Numbered from the stretch's first letter, positions 18,052 through 29,973 are shown. The stretch: 64,000 nucleotides of DNA from Rikenellaceae bacterium (GCA_015059785.1 SUZS01000005.1:49591-113590), one strand, 5' to 3'. Made by a program: numbers and translations. Notes: a model not told the origin generated them from the sequence alone.

Positions 18052-18612
18052 ATGAAAATTGTTGTAATAGACAACAAAACTCAGCATATCTCTATCCGTC
18101 CAGATAGCGCTATGCTACGCAATAACGACACATTCTACCTGCCGACATTCTCAAATGACATTGTCTGCAACTATGGATATGTTGCCCGTATTACTCGCCT
18201 TGCTAAATGTGTTGCACAGAAGTTCGCCTCTCGTTGCTATGACTCAGTAACTGCGGGTGTTACCTTTATAGCTCGCGACACGATGAATCAAGCTATTGAT
18301 GCCGGACTACCAACAGACGAGGCATACTGCTTTGACCACTCAACAGCCATTGGCACAGAGTGGCTTACGCCAGAGCAGATAGCAGCAGAGTGCTCGCTGT
18401 TTATGCACATTGGGCAGAATGACAATATGACAATTCATAGCGATGTTATCGACCTTATTGATAGATGTGTGTCGGCTGTATCTAACAAGCTCACCCTCAA
18501 GACAGGCGATTTGGTCTTTATCGCCTCAGACTGTACCAACGAGGTTAAGGCATCAGATTGCGTAGTTGTAACACTCAATAATACTACTGTACTTGATTTT
18601 CAAATAAAGTAA
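18052..18612 (+). CDS. FAH-like (fumarylacetoacetase C-terminal fold) protein, probably inactive
   Basis: Short 186-residue protein resembling the FAH/2-hydroxyhepta-2,4-diene-1,7-dioate isomerase fold, with matches such as RPDSAML, FYLPTFSNDIV, FIARDTMNQA and YCFDHSTAIG. Normal family members carry an E-x-E metal pair after the 'DI' of the FSNDI-type segment and a metal Asp before the T-A-R-D motif. Here the matching stretches read NYGYVARI and GVTFIARD, so all three ligands appear lost. It may be a pseudoenzyme with a structural role, or a diverged enzyme. It is tightly packed between lpxB and maf. Fold assignment moderate. Confidence 0.6.
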   Translation: MKIVVIDNKTQHISIRPDSAMLRNNDTFYLPTFSNDIVCNYGYVARITRLAKCVAQKFASRCYDSVTAGVTFIARDTMNQAIDAGLPTDEAYCFDHSTAIGTEWLTPEQIAAECSLFMHIGQNDNMTIHSDVIDLIDRCVSAVSNKLTLKTGDLVFIASDCTNEVKASDCVVVTLNNTTVLDFQIK

Positions 18613-18628
18613 CAGAGAGTCTAATAAT

Positions 18629-19243
18629 ATGCTACTACACAAAAAGTTAGAGGACTATAATCTTATCCTTGCTTCAGCCTCACCACGCCGCCGCCAACTT
18701 CTTGCAGAGTGTGGCATTAGTTTCACTCTGGCAGATAAGTTTGAGTGCGATGAGTCTTTTCCTACTACTATGCCTTGCTGTGAGGTTGCCCAGCACATCT
18801 CTGCACTTAAGAGTAACGCCTATCCTAATCCATTGTCAGAAAAGGAGATACTCCTTACGGCAGATACGGTTGTGATTGCAGGAGACAGAATACTCGGCAA
18901 GCCTGCTGATAGAGCCGAGGCTATAGAGATGCTCACACTGCTCTCTGGTCGTAAGCATACTGTAATTACAGGCGTAACAATTCGTACAGTCTCTCGCATC
19001 TGTAGTTTCTCGGTTGAAAGTAGTGTATATTTTCGCAAACTGACTGCTGAGGAGATTGATTACTACATAGACACATACAAGCCATTTGACAAGGCTGGAG
19101 CATACGGTATTCAGGAGTGGATTGGCTATGTAGCCATTGAGGGTATTGAGGGTTCTTTTTTCAATGTTATGGGGCTGCCAGTGCAGCGTCTTTATGTAGA
19201 GTTGGAGCACTTTATTGAGGCAGATTTGCTTAATTCCAAATAA
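18629..19243 (+). CDS. maf: Maf/YhdE-type nucleotide pyrophosphatase
   Basis: House-cleaning enzyme of 204 residues that hydrolyses non-canonical or regulatory nucleoside triphosphates (dTTP/UTP in the YhdE branch) to monophosphates. Motifs are ILASASPRRRQLL at the N terminus, LTADTVVI with the catalytic Asp, GKPADRAEA, LSGRKHTVITGV and the C-terminal AYGIQEWIGY. It lies 16 nt after the FAH-like gene. The promoter for the next gene starts inside its last codons. Confidence 0.94.
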   Translation: MLLHKKLEDYNLILASASPRRRQLLAECGISFTLADKFECDESFPTTMPCCEVAQHISALKSNAYPNPLSEKEILLTADTVVIAGDRILGKPADRAEAIEMLTLLSGRKHTVITGVTIRTVSRICSFSVESSVYFRKLTAEEIDYYIDTYKPFDKAGAYGIQEWIGYVAIEGIEGSFFNVMGLPVQRLYVELEHFIEADLLNSK

Positions 19244-19256
19244 ATTTATATCTTTG
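19225..19256 (+). promoter_or_regulatory. Promoter of the cysteate synthase-manA pair
   Basis: TTTG at 19225-19228 lies inside the end of maf and TATCTTTG at 19249-19256, separated by 20 bp. The ATG is 30 nt further on. Confidence 0.75.
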
Positions 19257-19285
19257 TAAGATAGTAAAACATAACACAAATTTAT

Positions 19286-20578
19286 ATGGCACAATTTACA
19301 CCAACCCAATACAATCTTATCTGCGTTGCTACTGGCGAGCAGTTTGCTGACGCAGGTTGGACGCTTGATTATGAAGGATATGACAAACCTTCGCTTGTTC
19401 GTGCACTATATGCAAACAAACAGCTAACAGTATATGATGATCAGCAGGGACTGTACAAGTTCCGCGATTGGCTACCTATGAAGCGTATGCTCAAGTGCGA
19501 TGCCGCTCCTGTGACATATCGCAGTGAGGGATTAGCAAAGGCTTTGGGGCTTGAGAATCTATATATTACATTCAACGGTTACTTCCCAGAGCGTGGCGCA
19601 AAGATGATGACCTGCTCATTTAAGGAGACCGAGGCTTATAGCGTTTGCGCTCGTACAGATGCAGCCTGCGACAAGATTCTTGTTGTAGCTTCTGCAGGCA
19701 ATACCGCTCGCGCATTTGCAAAGGTTTGTTCTGACAATAATATTCCACTACTTCTCTCAGTTCCAGAGGATAACCTTAATGCAATGTGGTTTACAGAGCC
19801 ACTGAATGAGTGTGTAAAGCTTATCAGCTGCTGTAAGGGTGGAGATTATTTTGATGCTATCCATTTGAGTAATCTCGCACTCACTTCTCCAATGTTCTAT
19901 GCAGAGGGTGGTGCTAAGAATATCGCTCGTCGTGACGGTATGGCAACAACAGTTCTCTCTGCAGTAACCACTATCGGTCGCATTCCAGACTACTACTTCC
20001 AGGCTGTGGGTAGCGGAACGGGTGCTATTGCTGCTTGGGAGGCAAATATGCGCCTTATTGAGGATGGTCGCTATGGAGATAATCTTATGCGATTGATGGT
20101 TTCGCAGAATGCTCCTTTCCTTCCTATGTATGAGGCGTGGAAGGCTGACTCACGCGCACTTCTACCTTATGACGACAATCAGGCCCGCCGTGATGCTGAG
20201 ACTATAGATGCAAAGGTACTTTCAAACCGTAAGCCACCATATTCACTTGCTGGAGGACTCTTTGACGCCCTAAAAGCGACAAATGGAGATATCCTTATGG
20301 CAGACAATTTGCAGGCAGCAAAGGCTGCAGAGTTATTCCAGCAGACCGAGGGTATTGACATCCACCCTGCACCCGCTATTGCACTTGCAACACTCATCGC
20401 AGAGGTGGAGAAGGGTAATATTGACAAGAGCGCAACAATTATGCTCAACATCACTGGTGGTGGCGAGAAGCGCGCTACAGAGGGCAAAGAGTTGTGGTAT
20501 CTCAAGCCAAGTTTAATATTTGACCTTGATCCTAACAAGGAGGATGTAGTAGCAAAGGTTGAAGCACTGTTTAGATAG
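19286..20578 (+). CDS. Probable cysteate synthase (PLP enzyme, threonine synthase superfamily)
   Basis: PLP-dependent fold-type II enzyme of 430 residues. The PLP lysine is Lys113 in TCSFKETEA and the phosphate loop is ASAGNTARAFA. The combination FRDWLP, VTYRSEGLAKALGL and FNGYFPERGAKMMTCSFKE matches what I recall of archaeal cysteate synthase rather than ordinary threonine synthase; it also lacks the usual ThrC N terminus. Cysteate synthase converts O-phosphoserine and sulfite to cysteate, which in Alistipes-type bacteria feeds sulfonolipid synthesis. An atypical threonine synthase remains possible. It has its own promoter and runs directly into manA. Confidence 0.75.
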   Translation: MAQFTPTQYNLICVATGEQFADAGWTLDYEGYDKPSLVRALYANKQLTVYDDQQGLYKFRDWLPMKRMLKCDAAPVTYRSEGLAKALGLENLYITFNGYFPERGAKMMTCSFKETEAYSVCARTDAACDKILVVASAGNTARAFAKVCSDNNIPLLLSVPEDNLNAMWFTEPLNECVKLISCCKGGDYFDAIHLSNLALTSPMFYAEGGAKNIARRDGMATTVLSAVTTIGRIPDYYFQAVGSGTGAIAAWEANMRLIEDGRYGDNLMRLMVSQNAPFLPMYEAWKADSRALLPYDDNQARRDAETIDAKVLSNRKPPYSLAGGLFDALKATNGDILMADNLQAAKAAELFQQTEGIDIHPAPAIALATLIAEVEKGNIDKSATIMLNITGGGEKRATEGKELWYLKPSLIFDLDPNKEDVVAKVEALFR

Positions 20579-20579
20579 T

Positions 20580-21560
20580 ATGTATCCGATAAAGTTCAAA
20601 CCAATACTCAAACAGCACATTTGGGGCGGCGATGCACTTCTTGAGATGAAGAAGGGGCAACGCATTCGCGTGGACAAAAGTAAGGTCTACGGCGAGAGCT
20701 GGGATGTGTCGGGCATTGATGGCAATATTTCGGTTATATCAAACGGGTTCTTCAAGGGCAATAACCTTCAGGAGGCTATAGAGGTCTATATGGGAGAGAT
20801 TGTCGGCGAGAGTGTCTTTGAGCGTTTTGGGCTCAGTTTCCCGCTGCTACTCAAGACTCTGCACTGCAAGGACAAGACCTCAGTTCAGGTACACCCTGAC
20901 GACGACCTTGCCGCCGAGCGACACAACAGCTGTGGTAAGACAGAGATGTGGTATATTGTCAGTGCCGAGCCCGATGCAACACTCTATATAGGCTTTAAGG
21001 ACTCAAAAATCACTCGCGAGCAGTACATAGATGCTGTAGCACAGGGTACTGTAGCCGAGATTATTGAGCCAGTGACAGTCAAGGCTGGTGACGCTTTTAT
21101 TATTCCATCAGGCACCGTGCACTCAATCTCTGGAGGTGTTACACTGATCGAAATTCAGCAGCCAGTAGACTTAACATACCGCATCTTTGACTGGAACAGA
21201 GTTGATGAGAAGGGCAACTCTCGCGAGCTCCATACAGCCTATGCCGTAGATGCTATTGACTTTTCGTCAAATGTCGCAGCTTGCAAACGCGAGTACAAGT
21301 CTCGCAAAAATGAGGCTGTTGAGATAGTAAAGTGTGACTATTTTACCTGCAACATACTCTCTGTAGAGGGTACAGCAGAGCGTAACCTCAGTTCGTTAGA
21401 CTCCTTTGTGCTATACTACTGCACCGAGGGAGAGGTGGAGATTGTAACAGACGACGGTACTGAGACAATCCGCAAGGGCGAGGTCGTCCTTATCCCTGCC
21501 GATGCCAATGAGATAACAATCGCTGGCACAGCTACCCTACTTGAGTATTATATAGATTAG
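20580..21560 (+). CDS. manA: Class I mannose-6-phosphate isomerase
   Basis: Zinc enzyme of 326 residues interconverting mannose-6-phosphate and fructose-6-phosphate, supplying GDP-mannose for surface glycans or taking in mannose. Motifs are KQHIWGG, VQVHPDDDLAAER, CGKTEMWYIV, DAFIIPSGTVHSI and LIEIQQPVDLTYRIFDW. The ATG at 20580 starts 1 nt after the preceding stop; an in-frame TTG upstream overlaps the previous gene. Its stop codon overlaps the convergent lrgB stop codon by 3 nt. Confidence 0.95.
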   Translation: MYPIKFKPILKQHIWGGDALLEMKKGQRIRVDKSKVYGESWDVSGIDGNISVISNGFFKGNNLQEAIEVYMGEIVGESVFERFGLSFPLLLKTLHCKDKTSVQVHPDDDLAAERHNSCGKTEMWYIVSAEPDATLYIGFKDSKITREQYIDAVAQGTVAEIIEPVTVKAGDAFIIPSGTVHSISGGVTLIEIQQPVDLTYRIFDWNRVDEKGNSRELHTAYAVDAIDFSSNVAACKREYKSRKNEAVEIVKCDYFTCNILSVEGTAERNLSSLDSFVLYYCTEGEVEIVTDDGTETIRKGEVVLIPADANEITIAGTATLLEYYID

Positions 21561-22252
21561 TAGAGATATTTCTCAACCAGTGGCAGCAAAACGGCAGTAC
21601 CAAAGCCCGTCAGCGCCATAGCAAGACCAGACATCGCGCCCTCGACTGCTCCAAGTTCGATGGCGCGAGCTGTTCCTATACCATGCGAAGCGGCGCCGAG
21701 AGCAAATCCTCGTGCCATAGGGTCTGTAACACGGCACAGCTCAAGAAGTTTAGCTCCACAAATGCTACCAAGCACACCCGTGCAAAATACCACGACAGAT
21801 GTCACTGCTACACTTCCGCCTAATGGCTCACTAACGGCAATGGCTATAGGTACAGTAACTGACTTTGGTGCTATAGAGGCTATTATATCGCGCTCCATAC
21901 CAAACATCAGCGCAATACCAACTACCAAACCGATACCTACGACGCAGCCCGCTATTGTAGCACCAATAACAGGCAGTGTAGCACTTTTAAGCCTCTCTAC
22001 CTGCTCGTACATAAGATATCCTAATGCCACTACTGACAATCCAAGAGCAAAGTCAAGCAGGGCAACAGACTCTTTATAGTGGCTATAATCAATGTCAGCT
22101 ATCTTTAGAAATAGTATTACCGCAACAGCTGTAAGCAACACTGGATGCAGTAGCATAAGTTTTGTCTTTCGGAAAAGATAGCCACTTATCAAGAATAGCC
22201 CTATAGTAAGTGCCAATAGGAACAAATCTGAACGAATTATTGCATCAACCAT
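21557..22252 (-). CDS. lrgB: LrgB/CidB-family membrane protein
   Basis: Polytopic inner-membrane protein of 231 residues with about six to seven hydrophobic segments. The conserved blocks are PKSVTVPIAIAVSEPLGG and GFALGAASHGIGTARA. LrgB works with LrgA. The pair is known as a murein-hydrolase/autolysis modulator in Gram-positives and as a glycolate/glycerate or pyruvate transporter elsewhere. The start overlaps the lrgA end by 8 nt. The role in this Gram-negative anaerobe is not predictable. Confidence 0.93.
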   Translation of the reverse strand: MVDAIIRSDLFLLALTIGLFLISGYLFRKTKLMLLHPVLLTAVAVILFLKIADIDYSHYKESVALLDFALGLSVVALGYLMYEQVERLKSATLPVIGATIAGCVVGIGLVVGIALMFGMERDIIASIAPKSVTVPIAIAVSEPLGGSVAVTSVVVFCTGVLGSICGAKLLELCRVTDPMARGFALGAASHGIGTARAIELGAVEGAMSGLAMALTGFGTAVLLPLVEKYLY

Positions 22253-22585
22253 TGCCCCTACGATTTAATAATTGAAACACCCACCCTACTGCCGCAATAA
22301 CGCCAAAAGTACTGACAACAGTAGCTACAACAATAGCCGTAATGTTATCCATAATCACGCCGTAAGAGTCAATCAGCCCCACGCCAAATGGCACAAAGAA
22401 TAGCGCCATAGTACCAAGAAGAAACTTTGCCACGCCCTCTACTGTCTCCTTCTTCACTACCCCACAGCAGAGTAGTGTGAATAGTAGCAGCATACCGATG
22501 ATATTGCCCGACAAATACCCGTCAATAGCCATTGACAAGCAGTTGCCAACAAGCCAGCAGGCAAGGATAACAAACAACCCCTTCA

Positions 22586-22586
<1 letters not shown>
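22245..22586 (-). CDS. lrgA: LrgA/CidA-family membrane protein
   Basis: Small holin-like inner-membrane protein of 113 residues with four hydrophobic segments. The start MKGLFVILACWLVGNCLS and segments such as GNIIGMLLLF and FVPFGVGLIDSYG are typical of LrgA/CidA. It overlaps the beta-galactosidase stop by one base (TAATG) and lrgB by 8 nt, so the three genes are one transcript. Confidence 0.9.
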
Positions 22587-25795
<3,209 letters not shown>

Positions 25796-25817
25796 CCACC
25801 GCTTACGAGCACATGTC

Positions 25818-25888
25818 TGAGCTGTGGTGTAATGGTAACACAGCAGATTTTGGTTCTGTCGTTCTGGGTTCGAGTCCCGGCAGCTCAA
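25818..25888 (+). tRNA. tRNA-Gln (anticodon TTG), CCA not encoded
   Basis: A 71-nt cloverleaf. The acceptor stem TGAGCTG pairs fully with CAGCTCA; the anticodon arm GCAGA-TTTTGGT-TCTGT gives anticodon TTG; the T arm has the TTCGAGT loop. The bases after the discriminator are CAC, so CCA must be added by nucleotidyltransferase, unlike the tRNA-Lys in this window. Confidence 0.96.
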
Positions 25889-25891
25889 CAC

Positions 25892-25920
25892 ACAAAGGCA
25901 CCTTTCTCGGGTGCCTTTGT
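25892..25920 (+). terminator. Terminator after tRNA-Gln
   Basis: ACAAAGGCACC and GGTGCCTTTGT form an 11-bp hairpin, followed by a T-rich stretch (TGTTTATT). Confidence 0.8.
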
Positions 25921-26014
25921 TGTTTATTACAGATTGGCATAGCCGGTGGCTAATCTTAAAATGCAAGTTCTGTACTCTTAAGCAAACTTAAAATAGTTAT
26001 TCTTGATTGAAAAG

Positions 26015-26045
26015 TTTGTCATTTACCAAAAAATTACTAATTTTG
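26015..26045 (+). promoter_or_regulatory. Promoter of the HAD-phosphatase operon, ends 4 nt before the start codon
   Basis: TTTG (26015-26018) and TAATTTTG (26038-26045) with 19-bp spacing. The ATG is at 26050, so transcription from this promoter would give an mRNA with almost no leader. Confidence 0.65.
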
Positions 26046-26049
26046 TAAT

Positions 26050-26898
26050 ATGGAGAAGAATAGTTACAAATTTACGATCGCACTTATCTACGATTTTGAC
26101 GGCACTTTGTCGGCGGGAAATATGCAGGAGTACAACTTTATCCCTGCCGTAGGTAAGAGTAATAAGGAGTTTTGGAGTGAGGCCAATGAGTTGGCCGAGA
26201 GGCAGGATGCAGACCAGATTCTTACTTACATGGCGCTGATGATTCGTGCGGCACAGGCAAAGGGTATTTCGCTGCGTCGTGAGGCGTTTCAGGAGTGCGG
26301 AAAGGGTGTTGAGCTCTATCCGGGAGTCCTTGAGTGGTTTGACCGCATAAACAATTACGGCGAGCAGCATGGTGTAAAGATACTGCACTACATAAACTCC
26401 TCTGGTCTTAAAGAGATTATTGAGGGAACGGCTATTGCCGACAAGTTCCAGAAGATTTATGCCTGCTCGTTCCTCTACAATGTTGACGGCATTGCGTATT
26501 GGCCAGCCGTTGCGGTAAACTATACGAACAAGACCCAGTTTATCTTCAAAATCAACAAGGGTGTAGAGTCTGTTTACGACACAAAGCAGGTGAATAGGTA
26601 TATGGAGGAGAAGAGTCGCCCAGTGCCATTCTCGCGTATGATTTATGTGGGCGATGGAACGACGGACATCCCTTGTATGCGCCTTGTAAAGAACTTTGGC
26701 GGCCACTCCATTGCTGTCTACAACCCTAAGGACAAGGCAAAGCGCGGCGAGATGAATACTCTTATTCGTGACAACCGCGTAAACCATGTCTGCCCTGCTG
26801 ACTATACAGAGGATTCGGAGATTGATGCTGTTGTTAAGGCTGTTATTGACAAGTGTGTGGCTGACTACAATGTAGAGCTACTTGAGATAGCTAAATAG
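26050..26898 (+). CDS. HAD-superfamily hydrolase (phosphoserine phosphatase-like)
   Basis: Cytoplasmic HAD hydrolase of 282 residues. Motif I is YDFDGTLS (nucleophile Asp15, Asp17), motif II is probably HYINSSG, and motif IV is YVGDGTTDIPCM. The insertion between motifs is helical, as in phosphoserine-phosphatase-type C1 caps. Close relatives are usually annotated only as 'HAD family'. No later Met precedes motif I, so the start is forced despite its closeness to the promoter. It heads a transcript with the two envelope proteins, rdgB and folE. Confidence 0.88.
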   Translation: MEKNSYKFTIALIYDFDGTLSAGNMQEYNFIPAVGKSNKEFWSEANELAERQDADQILTYMALMIRAAQAKGISLRREAFQECGKGVELYPGVLEWFDRINNYGEQHGVKILHYINSSGLKEIIEGTAIADKFQKIYACSFLYNVDGIAYWPAVAVNYTNKTQFIFKINKGVESVYDTKQVNRYMEEKSRPVPFSRMIYVGDGTTDIPCMRLVKNFGGHSIAVYNPKDKAKRGEMNTLIRDNRVNHVCPADYTEDSEIDAVVKAVIDKCVADYNVELLEIAK

Positions 26899-26937
26899 CG
26901 TAAACACAGAGGCTTATGCCTCAAAAATACTAACCAT

Positions 26938-27600
26938 ATGAAAAGAATTACACTACTAATCTGTGCGCTTTTTGTTACTAGTGTAATAACTGCGCAGTCT
27001 CGCACGGTTGAGTATGACGGTCAGCAGAATACTGTTACCGTAACCCGTGTCAAGCCAAAGAGGGTAGATCAGCACGACCTTCGTATTGGCATTGGAAGCC
27101 CATCGTTAGGTTTGGGACTCTTTGTAACCACTTATGCAGATAATTACTATTACGGAGGTTTCCGAGAGGAGATTCTTGATGCAAAGACCTATGATGCAGG
27201 CACTTACTTTACTGGTATCTACTCACTGAGCTACGCATATCACTCTCGCCGTTGGTTGCAGTGCGGTGCTACGGTCAATTTTGCCCTTTTAACAAATCCT
27301 ACACGCTACGTAGAGGATAATTCACTTAAGAGCCGCGAAACTGGCTTTATGGTGAGCGTTATGCCCTCTTTCCGCTTTGTCTATCTCTATCGCGAGAAGG
27401 TGCAACTATACTCAACGGTCTCTGTGGGTCTTGCTACGGGAAGTAGTGGTATGTTGCTTCCTTGGGCAGATTTTACGCTTATTGGATGTACTTTCGGCCG
27501 TAAGCTCTTCGGTTTTGTGGAGCTGGGCTCGCTGACGGGTACTGGAGGTTGTGGTAGAGTAGGTATTGGTTATCGTTTTGATTCAAAAAAGAGGAGGTAA
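26938..27600 (+). CDS. Exported protein, probable small outer-membrane beta-barrel
   Basis: I do not recognise a named family. The 220-residue product has a signal peptide (MKRITLLICALFVTSVITAQ) followed by alternating hydrophobic/polar strands rich in Gly and aromatic residues (FTGIYSLSYAYHSRRWLQCG, SVMPSFRFVYLY), ending VGIGYRF. This pattern suggests an 8-10-strand outer-membrane barrel. It lies 39 nt after the HAD gene and 3 nt before the lipoprotein gene, with which it may act. Confidence 0.65.
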   Translation: MKRITLLICALFVTSVITAQSRTVEYDGQQNTVTVTRVKPKRVDQHDLRIGIGSPSLGLGLFVTTYADNYYYGGFREEILDAKTYDAGTYFTGIYSLSYAYHSRRWLQCGATVNFALLTNPTRYVEDNSLKSRETGFMVSVMPSFRFVYLYREKVQLYSTVSVGLATGSSGMLLPWADFTLIGCTFGRKLFGFVELGSLTGTGGCGRVGIGYRFDSKKRR

Positions 27601-27603
27601 GTT

Positions 27604-28332
27604 ATGAAAAGATATATTGTTGCGCTTGTGGCTCTGTTGTCACTTACAGCTTGTAAGATTGACAGTGGCTTTAGTAGAAATGAGGATGCGGTAGATAGAT
27701 TGCTCTATAATAGGGCTCTTACAGCTATACGAGAGGCTTCAAACCTATCTTATTATGCAATTTATGCCGACATACTACTTGGTGGGGATGAAACAGAAAA
27801 GCGTCTTATAAATGCGGTGCTTTCAAAGAACTACCTTGTCACTATAGAGGAGGACGGAGTAAAGTTCCAGAGAATACTCAGCAATGGTGTCTTAGAGAAT
27901 AGTTATAAAGTTATAACTGGTGGCAAAAGGCTCTCTGAGGGCGCTGTGTGGGAGCTTACTACAATTAGTCAGTATCAGAAGTTATCTGCCCAGTTTGTGG
28001 GTAAGCAGGGTGCTGAAAGGGAGTTTTATATTGAGAAGATAGATGAAAAACCGTTCTTCTATGAATATGATAAACTCTCTTACCACCTTGATTTTAAGTA
28101 CGATGCATCTATGGATGCTCTGGCCGTTTTGTCTACCATTTCGGGTGTAGGTACTATTGATGGCGAGGGGTATACACTTGACTTTACCATTCTTAAAAGC
28201 GCACCAGTGGTTACTATCAACTGCAGTGGTGTAGATAGTGGCGTGATAGATATTAAGTATAAAGACCTTGTTCTAGGCACTGAGGATAAGACCACAGCTG
28301 TGATAAATGGTAAGTATGTAAGTTACGAATAG
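27604..28332 (+). CDS. Hypothetical lipoprotein
   Basis: Lipoprotein of 242 residues with lipobox LSLTACK (Cys17). The mature part is mostly predicted beta strands with no motif I can assign. It is placed 3 nt after the probable outer-membrane barrel and 2 nt before rdgB, so it is translated with both. Function unknown. Confidence 0.7.
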   Translation: MKRYIVALVALLSLTACKIDSGFSRNEDAVDRLLYNRALTAIREASNLSYYAIYADILLGGDETEKRLINAVLSKNYLVTIEEDGVKFQRILSNGVLENSYKVITGGKRLSEGAVWELTTISQYQKLSAQFVGKQGAEREFYIEKIDEKPFFYEYDKLSYHLDFKYDASMDALAVLSTISGVGTIDGEGYTLDFTILKSAPVVTINCSGVDSGVIDIKYKDLVLGTEDKTTAVINGKYVSYE

Positions 28333-28334
28333 AT

Positions 28335-28919
28335 ATGAGAAAATTGATCTTTGCCACAAATAATGCCCATAAACTTGGCGAGGTGCAGGCACTGCTTGGC
28401 GATGCTTTTACCCTTGTGACCCTTCGTGAGTGTGGTATTACAGAGGATATCCCAGAGACCGCCGACACCCTTGAGGGAAATGCACTGCAGAAGGCTCGCT
28501 ATGTATACGAAAAAACAGGGTTAGACTGCTTTGCCGACGATACTGGCCTTGAGGTTGATGCTCTCGGAGGCGACCCCGGGGTACACTCAGCTCGCTATGC
28601 CACAGATGGACACGACTTTGCGGCAAATAATCGCCTGCTGCTGAAGAATCTTGAGGGGACAACCGACCGCACAGCCCGCTTTAGAACAGTTATTGCGCTT
28701 ATTATTGACGGCGTGGAGTATACCTTTGAGGGTCGCGTTGAGGGAACAATAGCCACCTCCGAATCTGGCAGTGAGGGCTTTGGGTACGACCCACTTTTTG
28801 TGCCTTCAGGAGAAATTATTACCTTTGCGCAGATGTCGGCCGAGGCGAAGAATGCAATATCACACCGAGGCCGCGCAGTAGCTAAACTTGTTAATTTTTT
28901 GAAGAATGGAAAACTATAG
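28335..28919 (+). CDS. rdgB: dITP/XTP pyrophosphatase (RdgB/HAM1 family)
   Basis: Nucleotide-pool cleaning enzyme of 194 residues that removes dITP, ITP and XTP. The substrate loop is [12 protein letters not shown], the metal-binding segment is [14 protein letters not shown], and the purine pocket motifs are EGFGYDPLF and the C-terminal SHRGRA. Its end overlaps the start of folE by 14 nt. Confidence 0.96.
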   Translation: MRKLIFATNNAHKLGEVQALLGDAFTLVTLRECGITEDIPETADTLEGNALQKARYVYEKTGLDCFADDTGLEVDALGGDPGVHSARYATDGHDFAANNRLLLKNLEGTTDRTARFRTVIALIIDGVEYTFEGRVEGTIATSESGSEGFGYDPLFVPSGEIITFAQMSAEAKNAISHRGRAVAKLVNFLKNGKL

Positions 28920-29508
28920 AAGAGAGGATATTTTTGACGAGCAGACACTTGAGAAGCTCGCCTACCACTACTCCGAGGTGCTGAAGCTTCTGGGAGAGGA
29001 CCCAAATCGCGAGGGACTTGTTAAGACCCCTATGCGCGTGGCAAAGGCGTGGTCGTTTCTAACAAAGGGATATAACGAGGACCCTATAGAGATTATCCGC
29101 TCGGCGATGTTTAACGAGGAGTATCGCCAGATGGTGCTTGTCAAGGATATTGAGATTTTCTCTGTCTGTGAGCACCATATGCTGCCATTTATTGGCAAGG
29201 CGCATGTAGCGTATATTCCAAATGGTAAGATTACTGGCCTGAGCAAGATTGCCCGCGTTGTGGAGTGCTTTGCCCGCAGACTGCAGGTGCAGGAGCGACT
29301 GACAGTCCAGATTCGCGACTCAATTCAGGAGGCACTTAACCCTCTGGGCGTGGCTGTGGTTATTGAGGCATCGCACACTTGTATGCAGATGCGCGGCGTA
29401 GAGAAGCAGGACTCCGCTACCACAACCTCTGCCTTCACAGGCATTTTCCTCTCCGACCACCGCACCCGCGAGGAGTTTATGTCGCTAATCTCTTCTCGAT
29501 TGCGTTAA
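28906..29508 (+). CDS. folE: GTP cyclohydrolase I
   Basis: Zinc enzyme of 200 residues converting GTP to 7,8-dihydroneopterin triphosphate, the first step of folate synthesis. Zinc ligands lie in [10 protein letters not shown] and in [19 protein letters not shown] and [12 protein letters not shown] are also conserved. It overlaps rdgB by 14 nt in a different frame and ends the operon before a strong terminator. Confidence 0.96.
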   Translation: MENYRREDIFDEQTLEKLAYHYSEVLKLLGEDPNREGLVKTPMRVAKAWSFLTKGYNEDPIEIIRSAMFNEEYRQMVLVKDIEIFSVCEHHMLPFIGKAHVAYIPNGKITGLSKIARVVECFARRLQVQERLTVQIRDSIQEALNPLGVAVVIEASHTCMQMRGVEKQDSATTTSAFTGIFLSDHRTREEFMSLISSRLR

Positions 29509-29522
29509 TGTAGTTGGCAATC

Positions 29523-29562
29523 AATGTGGGTGACTAAAAAGTAAAATAGTCACCCACATTTT
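29523..29562. terminator. Bidirectional terminator after folE
   Basis: AATGTGGGTGACTA and TAGTCACCCACATT form a perfect 14-bp hairpin with a 10-nt loop, between convergent genes. Confidence 0.93.
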
Positions 29563-29581
29563 GTTCAGCCTCATATTTGTG

Positions 29582-29950
29582 CTATCGTTTACTTAAAAAG
29601 CGGTCACGAGAGACGATGTAGCGAATGTGAGTACCGGTGCCGATGAGGGTGTCGCCGTCGTGCGCCTCTACAGAAAAAGTAAGTTTACGGCCATCTACGG
29701 CTGTAAGGGTTGCTATGGCAGTGACTGTTGCTCCAAGAAATGAAGGGGCCAGATGGGTTGTTGAAATTTGAGAGCCGACAGTGGTCTGTCCATCCTCAAG
29801 GTGTGGAGCTACGGCATTCATAGCAGCATTCTCCATAAGAGCAACCATAGCTGGTGTTGCTAAAACCTCCATATCGCCAGAGCCAAGCGTAAGTGCTGTG
29901 TTGGTTTTATCAACAACAGCGGTTGATGTGTATGCAAGTCCGATATTCAT
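29582..29950 (-). CDS. Hotdog-fold thioesterase family protein (FlK-like)
   Basis: Small cytoplasmic protein of 122 residues with a single hotdog fold, related to the fluoroacetyl-CoA-specific thioesterase-like family. Typical stretches are LATPAMVALMENAAMNAV (helix over the sheet), GTHIRYIV near the end and VGSQISTTHLAP. It probably hydrolyses a small acyl-CoA, substrate unknown. It has its own -7 element and stands alone. Confidence 0.82.
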   Translation of the reverse strand: MNIGLAYTSTAVVDKTNTALTLGSGDMEVLATPAMVALMENAAMNAVAPHLEDGQTTVGSQISTTHLAPSFLGATVTAIATLTAVDGRKLTFSVEAHDGDTLIGTGTHIRYIVSRDRFLSKR

Positions 29951-29973
29951 AATATTTGTCTATTTTTTCACTA

